From the NCBI GenBank assembly GCA_945860425.1, contig CAMAQU010000016.1, forward strand, positions 1-15,079: a stretch of 15,079 nucleotides of DNA, given 5' to 3'. Made by a program: the position numbers and the translations under genes. This stretch comes from Sphingomonas paucimobilis (GTDB lineage: Bacteria > Pseudomonadota > Alphaproteobacteria > Sphingomonadales > Sphingomonadaceae). Positions 7,224 to 13,677 of the stretch are shown one piece after another. The stretch's first letter is position 1. Every line of letters begins with the position of its first letter. Below the pieces are notes generated by a model. The model saw nothing but the letters and a program-made list of their open reading frames with translations. It made no database searches and was not told the DNA's origin.

Positions 7224-8240
7224 ATGCCCTTAGTTACCAACAAGATTCTCGCTTATTATGACGCGAATGCGCGCATTTTGCCCTGGCGTAGCCCGCCGGG
7301 TGGGTCGCGTCCGGACCCCTATCATGTCTGGCTGTCCGAAGTGATGTTGCAGCAGACGACCGTTGCGGCCGTCAAAGCCTATTTTGCAACCTTCACCCAG
7401 CGCTGGCCAACATGCGCCGATCTTGCCCACGCAGAGGATGCCGATGTCATGGCCGCTTGGGCGGGGCTGGGCTATTATGCGCGGGCCCGCAATCTGCTGG
7501 CCTGCGCGCGCCAAGTCACACAGGGTCTGGGCGGGCAGTTTCCGGAGACAGAAGAAGGATTGCGGGCCTTGCCCGGCATCGGCCCCTATACGGCGGCGGC
7601 CATATCCGCGATTGCCTTTGGCAGGCGTGCGGTTGTTGTGGATGGCAATGTGGAGCGGGTCATTGCCCGGCTGTTCGCGGTGAAAACTGCTTTGCCCGCC
7701 GCCAAGGCCGAGATTTATGGCTGGATGGACAGTCTGACGCCGCAGGCGCGCGCCGGGGATTTTGCGCAGGCCATGATGGATTTGGGGGCAACCATCTGCA
7801 CCCCACGTCGGCCTTTATGCCATCTGTGTCCTATGGCCGACGACTGCCGGGGCCGGGCCGAAGCAGAGGCCTATCCCGTCAAAGCCGCAAAACAGCCCAA
7901 GCCTGAGCGACAGGGGCGCGTCTGGTGGATTGAGGTGGAGGGCCATGTGGCGCTGACCCGCCGACCGGCCAAGGGTCTGCTCGGCGGCATGCGGGCCCTG
8001 CCCAGCTGTGATTGGGTGGGTGACGATGCCCCGCCGCCCTTTACTGAGGATTGGCAGGCCCTTGGCGCTGTCACCCATGTCTTCACGCATTTCCGTTTGA
8101 CGTTGCAGATCTTGGGTCTGCAAATTTCCAAACAACCCACGTTTGTTTTCGATGTGGAATGGTGGCCAATTGACCGCTTGCATGAAGCCGGACTACCAAC
8201 TTTGTTTAACAAGGCCGCAATGGTCGCCCGCCAAGGATAA
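7224..8240 (+). CDS. mutY: A/G-specific adenine DNA glycosylase MutY
   Basis: MutY removes adenine mispaired with 8-oxoguanine. The 338-residue protein shows the catalytic Glu39 in WLSEVMLQQTTV, the helix-hairpin-helix LPGIGPYTAAA (116-126), the catalytic Asp140 in VVDGNVER, and an iron-sulfur cluster loop with cysteines 192, 199, 202 and 208 spaced C-X6-C-X2-C-X5-C. A NUDIX-like C-terminal domain that recognises 8-oxoG covers about 225-335, with VFTHFRLTL in it. Length is normal for the family. The start MPLVTNKILAYY was chosen because family homology begins there; in-frame ATGs at 7209 and 7194 are alternatives and no start has a strong Shine-Dalgarno. It is divergent from dciA with only about 40 bp between starts, and is followed 6 bp downstream by a serine hydrolase gene. 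Confidence 0.96.
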   Translation: MPLVTNKILAYYDANARILPWRSPPGGSRPDPYHVWLSEVMLQQTTVAAVKAYFATFTQRWPTCADLAHAEDADVMAAWAGLGYYARARNLLACARQVTQGLGGQFPETEEGLRALPGIGPYTAAAISAIAFGRRAVVVDGNVERVIARLFAVKTALPAAKAEIYGWMDSLTPQARAGDFAQAMMDLGATICTPRRPLCHLCPMADDCRGRAEAEAYPVKAAKQPKPERQGRVWWIEVEGHVALTRRPAKGLLGGMRALPSCDWVGDDAPPPFTEDWQALGAVTHVFTHFRLTLQILGLQISKQPTFVFDVEWWPIDRLHEAGLPTLFNKAAMVARQG

Positions 8241-8246
8241 GGATTT

Positions 8247-9530
8247 ATGACGATTAACCTGAATCGCCGCCATTTTTTAAGCGCATCTGCCCTTGCGGCG
8301 GGCTTTGCGAGCCTTCCCGCCAGCCTGCGCGCCGCGCAGACGGGGCCGCTGGCTTGGGGGCCCGTGCGCAAGACTATGCAGGGCTTTATTGACAGTAAAT
8401 ATGTGCCCGGAACAGTGGCCGCCATTGGCCGGGGGACACAGGCCCCGGACTTCCTGTCCACCGGCGCGCTGGCTTTTGACAATCCAGCCCCCGTCGCGGA
8501 AGACTCGCTCTTCCGCGCTTATTCCATGACCAAGCCGATTACGGGCATAGCCGCGATGATGTTGATCGAGGACGGCAAGCTGAAGCTCGATCAGAATATT
8601 GCCGACTTTCTGCCCGGTTTTGCCAATCCCCGCGTTCTGACCGATCCGGAAAAGAGCCTGGACGCGCGGGCTGCAGCCGGCCCGATCACGATCCGCAATC
8701 TGCTCACCCATACGGCCGGTCTGGGCTATACAATTGTGACCAAAGGCCCGTTGCTCGATGCCTATGTGAAGCTGGGCATTACGCCGGCTTCCGCCTCGCG
8801 CAAGCCGCTGCCGGGTCAGCCCAATGTACCGACAGCGCCCAGCCTTGCCGAATTTGCGCACCGATTGGCAACTTTGCCGTTGGTCGCCGATCCCGGAACG
8901 GTTTGGAGCTATTCGGTTAGCCTTGATCTGCTGGGCCGGATCATTGAACTGGCTAGCGGCATGTCGTTCGACGCGTTCCTGCAGCAACGCATCTTTGCGC
9001 CCTTGGGCATGACCAGCAGCTGGTTTCAGGTGCCGCAAAGCGAGATGAAGCGCCTGACGACCAATTATTTCGGCGCGCCCTTTGGCACCTTCCCAATTGA
9101 TCCGGGCACGGACAGCGTCTTTTTTGACAAGCCAGCCTTTCCCTTTGGCGGGGCAGGCCTTGTTACCAGCCCGCGCGATTATGATCGCTTCCTCGCCATG
9201 TTGATGGGCGAAGGCGCCATTGGCGATCGGCGGATCATGAAGGTCGAGACGGCACGGCTGGCCATGTCCAACCTTGTCCCTGCCGGAACGCGGATGGAAA
9301 GCTATGTCAAAGGGCAGGGCTTTGGGGCTGGCGGTCGGGTGACAATCGCCCCGCGTGATAATGGCGAAGGCCTTGGCACCTTTGGATGGGGCGGTGCGGC
9401 CTCCACCATCGGCTGGGTAGATCGGACACGCGGCATCCGCGCCTCTGGCTGGTCGCAGATTATGACAATGGGCAATCAGCCCTTCACCGAAAGCTTTGGC
9501 AAAGCCGTTTATCAAAGCCTGTCGGTCTGA
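8247..9530 (+). CDS. Tat-exported serine hydrolase of the beta-lactamase (class C/EstB-like) family
   Basis: The 427-residue protein has an N-terminal twin-arginine signal, NRRHFLSAS (6-14), a hydrophobic segment, and likely cleavage near SLRA-AQ (residue 29-30), so it should be exported folded to the periplasm. The penicillin-binding/beta-lactamase fold is marked by SMTK (93-96, nucleophile Ser93 and Lys96), the Tyr motif YSV (222-224), and a third-strand motif GWGGAAST (380-387) where KTG stands in true beta-lactamases. This pattern is typical of EstB-like esterases and related hydrolases, so resistance to beta-lactams should not be assumed. The substrate is unknown. The Shine-Dalgarno AAGGATAAGGA overlaps the mutY stop, and its own stop shares a base with the nudC start (TGATG), so the three genes form one unit. 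Confidence 0.92.
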   Translation: MTINLNRRHFLSASALAAGFASLPASLRAAQTGPLAWGPVRKTMQGFIDSKYVPGTVAAIGRGTQAPDFLSTGALAFDNPAPVAEDSLFRAYSMTKPITGIAAMMLIEDGKLKLDQNIADFLPGFANPRVLTDPEKSLDARAAAGPITIRNLLTHTAGLGYTIVTKGPLLDAYVKLGITPASASRKPLPGQPNVPTAPSLAEFAHRLATLPLVADPGTVWSYSVSLDLLGRIIELASGMSFDAFLQQRIFAPLGMTSSWFQVPQSEMKRLTTNYFGAPFGTFPIDPGTDSVFFDKPAFPFGGAGLVTSPRDYDRFLAMLMGEGAIGDRRIMKVETARLAMSNLVPAGTRMESYVKGQGFGAGGRVTIAPRDNGEGLGTFGWGGAASTIGWVDRTRGIRASGWSQIMTMGNQPFTESFGKAVYQSLSV

Positions 9531-10408
9531 TGATGGCGCCCGGCTTTACAGGGTCGCCGCTGGACCGCGTTGACCATATCCGCAGCGATGCGGACGCGGT
9601 CACCGCGCTGCTCAATGATTGGCGCGGGCGGGTTTTGGGGCTGGACGGGCTTGACCCCCGTCTGTCCGCCGAAGGGCGGCTGGTTTGGCAAAGCATGGCC
9701 GAGGTGTCGCTTGAAGTAGAGTTGATCCTGCTTGGCCTGCATGAGGATAAGCCCCATTTTGCGCCCATCACATCTGGGCAGGGTGGGGCGCATCGCTCCC
9801 CTGCAATCTGGCGTGCGTTGGCGAGCCTGCCTGCCGAAGAAGCTGCGATTTACGGCACGGCGCGCAGCCTCATTGATTGGCATAATGGCCATCGCTTCTG
9901 CGGCCAGTGCGGCGGGGAGACGAAGGTCTTTCGCGCAGGCTGGGGGCGTGTCTGTGGTGGGTGTGGGAAGGAACATTTCCCCCGCACCGACCCTGTCGTC
10001 ATCATGCTGGCTGAATATCAGGGTCGCGTGCTGGTCGGGCGGCAGGCAGCATGGCCGCTGGGCAATTATTCCGCACTCGCGGGATTTCTAGAGCCGGGCG
10101 AAAGCGTTGAAGAAGCCGTGCGCCGGGAAATTTTTGAAGAAGCGGGCGTGCGCTGTGGCGCAGTGCGCTATGTCGTGAGCCAGCCTTGGCCTTTTGGCGG
10201 GTCGCAATTGATGATTGCCTGTGTGGCAGAGGCGCTGGACGATACACTCACAATTGATACCAAGGAATTGGAAGATGCCCGCTGGGTGTCGCGTGAGGAG
10301 GTTTTGGCTGCCCTCAAGGGTGCGCCGGACAAAAACTTTAACGCGCCCCCGCCCTTTGCCATTGCCAGCACCTTGTTCCACCGCTGGGTGGCGGAGCCTT
10401 CAGGCTGA
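9530..10408 (+). CDS. nudC: NAD(H) pyrophosphatase NudC (NUDIX, zinc-ribbon type)
   Basis: NudC hydrolyses NADH/NAD to nicotinamide mononucleotide and AMP, and in E. coli removes NAD caps from RNA. The 292-residue protein shows a zinc ribbon with CGQC (124-127) and CGGC (142-145), followed by the NUDIX domain with the box G-X5-E-X7-REIFEEAGV (185-207). The downstream family signature reads SQPWPFGGS (217-225) where most members have SQPWPFPxS. The poorly conserved N-terminal domain (1-115) is present. The start at 9530 was chosen because it overlaps the upstream stop as TGATG; ATG at 9533 is equivalent. It is the last gene of the mutY unit and converges on pheA with 5 bp between the stops. 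Confidence 0.95.
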   Translation: MMAPGFTGSPLDRVDHIRSDADAVTALLNDWRGRVLGLDGLDPRLSAEGRLVWQSMAEVSLEVELILLGLHEDKPHFAPITSGQGGAHRSPAIWRALASLPAEEAAIYGTARSLIDWHNGHRFCGQCGGETKVFRAGWGRVCGGCGKEHFPRTDPVVIMLAEYQGRVLVGRQAAWPLGNYSALAGFLEPGESVEEAVRREIFEEAGVRCGAVRYVVSQPWPFGGSQLMIACVAEALDDTLTIDTKELEDARWVSREEVLAALKGAPDKNFNAPPPFAIASTLFHRWVAEPSG

Positions 10409-10413
10409 GATCC

Positions 10414-11304
10414 TTAGCCGCGCGGGCGGGCTTGCTTATAGGTGCCCAGCACACGCAGGGAGCGGGAATAGAAGCTCAGCTCTTCCAGCGCACGGGCGAC
10501 GGCTGGATCATCGGGGTGGCCAACAATATCGGCAAAGAAGGCGGTGGCAGAAAAACTCGCCCCGCGCTGATAGCTTTCCAGCTTGGTCATGTTGACGCCA
10601 TTGGTCGCAAAGCCGCCCAAGGCTTTGTAGAGTGCTGCCGGCACATTCTTCACTTCAAAGATGAAGCTGGTCATCACCAGCCCTTCATTGGGGGCGGCTG
10701 CTCCTGACCGCGCGAGGCGGACAAAGCGGGTCATATTATCGTCTGAATCTTCCAGCGCCTCTGCCAATGTCGTGAGGCCATAAATCTCTGCCGCGCCCGG
10801 TGGGGCAATGGCGGCAATGGCAGGATCATTCAGCTCAACCGCGCGGGCCGCAGCCCCCGCCGTATCGGGAAAGGGCACAGGGTCAGTGGCATGGGTGCGC
10901 AGCCATTTGCGGCACTGGCCCAAGGCCTGGGGGTGGCTGATCGCTTGGCGGACATCCTCCAGCCGACCTGTACCCATCAGCGCATATTTAATCGGCAGAA
11001 AAAATTCGCCCGTGATGACCAAACCCGATTCTGGCAGTAGAAAATGAATATCGGCAACGCGCCCATGCAGGGAATTTTCAATGGGAATGAGGGCGCTGTC
11101 TGCCTGCCCATCGCGCACAGCGTCAATCGCATCTTCAAAACTATAACAGGGCACGGGCAGGGCATCAGGTTGATCCTGAAGCACGGCAATATGCGAGTTG
11201 GCCCCCGGCGCGCCCTGAAAGGCGACGGCACGGGCTGGGGCCTTGGCCGCAGCCTCAAGCATGGCGGCAACAATGGGCTGGGCGGGGGCTGGATATCGGT
11301 TCAT
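10414..11304 (-). CDS. pheA: Prephenate dehydratase (monofunctional, with ACT domain)
   Basis: It converts prephenate to phenylpyruvate in phenylalanine synthesis, in the cytoplasm. The 296-residue protein begins its catalytic domain at AVAFQGAPGANSH (26-38), continues through ALIPIENSLHGRV (71-83), and carries the catalytic TRF motif in DNMTRFVRL (192-194). An ACT domain (about 211-290) holds ALYKALGGFATNGVNMTKLES, in pieces, and should bind phenylalanine as feedback inhibitor. The Phe-site motif usually written ESRP reads ESYQ here (243-246). No chorismate mutase domain is present. The ATG has no strong Shine-Dalgarno; Met15 is a possible alternative start, and the first 24 residues look poorly conserved. 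It is transcribed away from the cytochrome c gene across a 122-bp region. Confidence 0.95.
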   Translation of the reverse strand: MNRYPAPAQPIVAAMLEAAAKAPARAVAFQGAPGANSHIAVLQDQPDALPVPCYSFEDAIDAVRDGQADSALIPIENSLHGRVADIHFLLPESGLVITGEFFLPIKYALMGTGRLEDVRQAISHPQALGQCRKWLRTHATDPVPFPDTAGAAARAVELNDPAIAAIAPPGAAEIYGLTTLAEALEDSDDNMTRFVRLARSGAAAPNEGLVMTSFIFEVKNVPAALYKALGGFATNGVNMTKLESYQRGASFSATAFFADIVGHPDDPAVARALEELSFYSRSLRVLGTYKQARPRG

Positions 11305-11315
11305 CGTGGAAATCC

Positions 11316-11343
11316 GCTTAAGGGGAGGCGATCAATGCTGCAA
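11316..11343 (-). promoter_or_regulatory. Candidate pheA promoter
   Basis: On the minus strand TTGCAG (11338-11343) and TTAAGC (11316-11321) are separated by 16 bases, a loose match to sigma-70 -35 and -10 boxes. The -10 match is poor. The -35 candidate overlaps the left arm of the 14-bp palindrome. This is a guess from spacing and position only. Confidence 0.2.
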
Positions 11344-11353
11344 GCATGCTTGC
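11340..11353. promoter_or_regulatory. Perfect 14-bp palindrome, candidate operator between pheA and cytochrome c gene
   Basis: GCAAGCATGCTTGC is a perfect inverted repeat with no spacer, sitting near the left-centre of the 122-bp divergent intergenic region (11305-11426). Its symmetry, length and noncoding location suit a dimeric regulator site. Each arm carries a TTGC that could belong to an outward-facing -35 box. No regulator gene is adjacent. Confidence 0.4.
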
Positions 11354-11377
11354 GATGCGCGGCTGGCAAGGCTAAGG
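11350..11377 (+). promoter_or_regulatory. Candidate promoter of the cytochrome c gene
   Basis: TTGCGA (11350-11355) and CTAAGG (11372-11377) lie 16 bases apart, about 50 bp before the cytochrome c start. The match to sigma-70 boxes is loose. The -35 candidate overlaps the right arm of the palindrome, mirroring the arrangement toward pheA. Confidence 0.2.
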
Positions 11378-11426
11378 CGCAGGCGATTCCAAAACACCGA
11401 CCATTTGATCAGGGGTTTCAACGGGC

Positions 11427-12053
11427 ATGAGCGATAGCGATCAATTCAACACCATCGCTGGATGGACGCTGGCAGCAGGCATTGTTGCACTGGGTGCGAC
11501 AATCGTGACGGGCGAGATGTTTAAGCACCATCCGGTTGAGGCCGGTGGCTTTGAAGTTGCAAGCGCAGAGGGCAGCGGAGAAGGCGGTGCGGCGGCAGAG
11601 CCGGCCATTGCGCTGCTGATGCAGACGGCCGACGTGACCAAGGGTGCGGAAGTTTTTAAGAAATGCGCGTCTTGCCACACGGTGAATCAAGGCGGCGCCA
11701 ATGGCATTGGCCCCAATCTCTGGGCGACGATGGGCAAAGGTGTGGGCAAGGCCCATCCCGGCTTCGCTTATTCCCCCGCTTTGTCGGGCCATGGTGGCGT
11801 TTGGGATTATGAGAATATGAACCTCTGGCTGAAAAGCCCGAAGAAATTTGCCGATGGCACGAAGATGAGCTTTGCTGGTCTGTCCAAGCCGGAAGACCGG
11901 GCCAATGTCATCGCCTATCTGAATGCGCAGGGCTCAAACTTGCCGCTTCCGCCAGCCCCTGCTGCGGATGCAGCGCCAGCAGAAGCTGAAGCTGCCAATG
12001 CAGCAGCTCCGGCTGAAGGCAATGCAACGGCTCCAGCCCCTGCGGCCAAATAA
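11427..12053 (+). CDS. Membrane-anchored class I cytochrome c (CycM/c552-type)
   Basis: The 208-residue protein carries one c-type haem. Seen: an uncleaved N-terminal membrane anchor (about 10-30, AGWTLAAGIVALGATIV), a Gly/Ala/Glu-rich linker (about 40-62), the haem site CASCH (80-84), GIGPNLW (93-99), and the axial Met147 in GTKMSF. Such proteins pass electrons from the bc1 complex to terminal oxidases at the periplasmic face of the inner membrane; that role is inferred from the family. A Pro/Ala/Glu-rich tail from about 172 to the end follows the haem domain and looks disordered. No signal-peptidase site is evident, which supports anchoring. The Shine-Dalgarno is weak. It is divergent from pheA and is closed by a strong terminator shared with the LOG-family gene. 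Confidence 0.93.
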   Translation: MSDSDQFNTIAGWTLAAGIVALGATIVTGEMFKHHPVEAGGFEVASAEGSGEGGAAAEPAIALLMQTADVTKGAEVFKKCASCHTVNQGGANGIGPNLWATMGKGVGKAHPGFAYSPALSGHGGVWDYENMNLWLKSPKKFADGTKMSFAGLSKPEDRANVIAYLNAQGSNLPLPPAPAADAAPAEAEAANAAAPAEGNATAPAPAAK

Positions 12054-12074
12054 GCTTTGCGATATCGCTAAAGG

Positions 12075-12104
12075 AAAAGGCCCGGGGCAACCTGGGCCTT
12101 TTTC
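12075..12104. terminator. Strong bidirectional intrinsic terminator
   Basis: A hairpin with a 12-bp stem (12075-12086 with 12091-12102, one G-T pair) closed by a GCAA tetraloop (12087-12090, GNRA type) is flanked by an A run on the left and TTTTT on the right. It lies 21 bp after the cytochrome c stop and directly abuts the LOG-family stop, so it can end transcription from both sides. Confidence 0.92.
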
Positions 12105-12950
12105 TTATAGGCTATCCGCCTCATAAAAGGTGCGGACATGCGCCCAAGCCTCCTCGGCTGTTTCAACATACTGAAACAGGCTTAAATCCCGCTCGGCGAT
12201 CACGCCATGATCAACCAAGGCTTGGAAATCGACGACATCCTCCCAAAAGGCGCGGCCAAAGAGCATGACCGGGATCGGTTTGACCTTGCCTGTTTGGATG
12301 AGCGTCAACAGCTCAAACATTTCATCAAAAGTGCCAAATCCGCCGGGAAAAATAGCAACGCTACGGGCGCGCAGCAGGAAGTGCATTTTGCGCAGCGCGA
12401 AATAGTGAAATTGAAAGCTGAGCTCTGGGGTCACATAGCCGTTGGGCATTTGCTCATGCGGCAGCACGACGTTGAGGCCAATTGAGTCAGCGCGCAAATC
12501 ATGCGCGCCGCGATTGGCGGCTTCCATGATCGACGGCCCCCCGCCGGAACAGACGACAAAATGCCGCCAGCCCGCCTCATCGCGCGGAATGCCGCTGGTG
12601 ATTTGGGCCAGTTTACGGGCTTCGTCATAATAAGGGGATAGGGCCTCAAGCCGCTTTGCGACTTTGGGGTCGGCATGGCCAGAGGCGACACCCGGTGCTG
12701 GAATGCGGGCCGAGCCGTAAAAGACAAAGGTGGAGGCGATTTTGGCTTCGTCCAGCAAAAGCTCTGGCTTTTGCAATTCCAATTGGAAGCGCACGGGCCG
12801 CATATCATCGCGCAGCAGGAATTCTTCATCCTGAAAGGCAAGCTTATAGGATGGGCTGTTTGTTTGCGGGGTGGAAAGATTTTTCTTGGCGCTTTCCGCG
12901 TCCTGTGCGGCATGCGCGAAGACCCGTGCGGGTATTTTTCTGTCTGTCAT
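12105..12950 (-). CDS. LOG-family (lysine decarboxylase-like) nucleotide phosphoribohydrolase
   Basis: With the chosen ATG the protein has 281 residues. The LOG Rossmann-like core shows FVFYGSARIP (76-85), VVCSGGGPSIMEAANRGA (131-148), an active-site RKMHF (187-191), and the family signature PGGFGTFDE (202-210). LOG proteins cleave cytokinin riboside or purine nucleoside 5'-monophosphates; older annotations call them lysine decarboxylases without support. The core is preceded by about 70 extra residues, making it longer than small plant-LOG-like members of about 190. A TTG start at 12986 is possible but would overlap the upstream extensin-like gene; the ATG leaves a 26-bp gap. Neither start has a clear Shine-Dalgarno. 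The substrate is unknown. Confidence 0.9.
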   Translation of the reverse strand: MTDRKIPARVFAHAAQDAESAKKNLSTPQTNSPSYKLAFQDEEFLLRDDMRPVRFQLELQKPELLLDEAKIASTFVFYGSARIPAPGVASGHADPKVAKRLEALSPYYDEARKLAQITSGIPRDEAGWRHFVVCSGGGPSIMEAANRGAHDLRADSIGLNVVLPHEQMPNGYVTPELSFQFHYFALRKMHFLLRARSVAIFPGGFGTFDEMFELLTLIQTGKVKPIPVMLFGRAFWEDVVDFQALVDHGVIAERDLSLFQYVETAEEAWAHVRTFYEADSL

Positions 12951-12976
12951 TTGGCTTAATCTAGGAGGGTGCGGGC

Positions 12977-13633
12977 TCAGCGGCAATAGGGGCCCCGGCC
13001 CAGATCAAAGTGGAAATGATCCCGATGGGCCGCATTATAATCGGGCGTGAGAACGGTTTGGAAGCGTTTGCAGGCTGATTTGCGCAGCTCACGGAGGAAT
13101 TGCGCGTCCTTATTGCCCGCCGACCAGCCCGCCAGAACCGTGATGCGCCGGCCATTGGCCAGAACAAAGCCGCCCACATCAATGGCATTGGCATAGGCAT
13201 GTTCGGACATGTTGGTGGAGGCAACGCCGCGCACCTGCCGACAGGCATAGCTGCCCATGGTTTCAACGCGGACCACGGGCATGCCATAAAAATCCCGCGC
13301 GGCCTGTTGCAATGGCCCGCGCACCCAGGCGGCAAAGCTGCGGGCGAGCGGACATTGGGCGGCGCGCAAATTTGTGATGCTCGCCCCGGCACTGGTCAAC
13401 AGAACAGAGTTGATTGCCGAACATCCATTTTGCCCCCGATAATCGGGCAGAACTTTATATTTGGCGCCCAGTCGATTGAGGTCTGCTGTGCATTGCCGCA
13501 TCAAAGTGCTGCTGGGCACGGGCGGCTTGTGGCGGGGCGCCTTATGTCGATCAAGGGGGCGGGGAATACATCCCGCAAGCAGCAGCACCAGCAGCAGGAG
13601 GGCGGGCATAAAAAAGGGGCCACGACTGAGCAT
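12977..13633 (-). CDS. Extensin-like C-terminal domain lipoprotein, metallopeptidase-like
   Basis: The 218-residue protein has a lipoprotein signal with Arg4, a Leu-rich core and lipobox LAGC (19-22), so it should be lipid-anchored at the envelope. The mature part matches the bacterial extensin-like C-terminal family. Its SEHAYANAIDVGGF (143-156; His145, Asp152) and HRDHFHFDLG (203-212; His206, His208) resemble the zinc-binding motifs of M15/VanY-type carboxypeptidases, suggesting a peptidoglycan peptidase (inference). Seven or more cysteines in the mature part (48, 71, 94, 131, 188, 217 and the lipidated 22) suggest disulfides. The start at 13633 has AAGGGGG just upstream and gives the expected positive n-region; Met9 at 13609 lacks a ribosome site. 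That start lies in the loop of a terminator-like hairpin. It is followed 26 bp later by the LOG-family gene. Confidence 0.87.
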   Translation of the reverse strand: MLSRGPFFMPALLLLVLLLAGCIPRPLDRHKAPRHKPPVPSSTLMRQCTADLNRLGAKYKVLPDYRGQNGCSAINSVLLTSAGASITNLRAAQCPLARSFAAWVRGPLQQAARDFYGMPVVRVETMGSYACRQVRGVASTNMSEHAYANAIDVGGFVLANGRRITVLAGWSAGNKDAQFLRELRKSACKRFQTVLTPDYNAAHRDHFHFDLGRGPYCR

Positions 13634-13642
13634 GGCCCCCTT
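13610..13642 (-). terminator. Terminator-like hairpin after the aldehyde dehydrogenase gene, overlapping the extensin-like gene start
   Basis: On the minus strand AAGGGGGCC (13642-13634) pairs with GGCCCCTT (13621-13614), with one bulged base, around a 12-base loop. It is followed by a T run (six Ts at 13615-13610, the first two shared with the stem). It begins 35 bp after the aldehyde dehydrogenase stop. The left arm is the Shine-Dalgarno of the extensin-like gene and its ATG (13633-13631) is in the loop. Confidence 0.65.
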
Positions 13643-13677
13643 ATTGCGCGGTCTTTCGAAGAAAAACCAGTAAGCGT

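Noticed and set aside
7266..7277. Perfect palindrome AATGCGCGCATT
   Set aside because: It lies inside mutY codons for a segment close to the conserved LPWR motif, and a 12-bp GC-alternating palindrome is easily produced by chance in such DNA.
8277..9515. Minus-strand open frame of about 410 codons opposite the serine hydrolase
   Set aside because: The plus-strand frame has a Tat signal and all hydrolase motifs. The antisense translation shows no family features and follows from codon bias.
8247..9530. Antibiotic-resistance beta-lactamase
   Set aside because: SMTK and YSV are present, but the third motif is WGG-type rather than KTG, as in EstB-like esterases, and the gene sits in a housekeeping unit with no sign of transfer.
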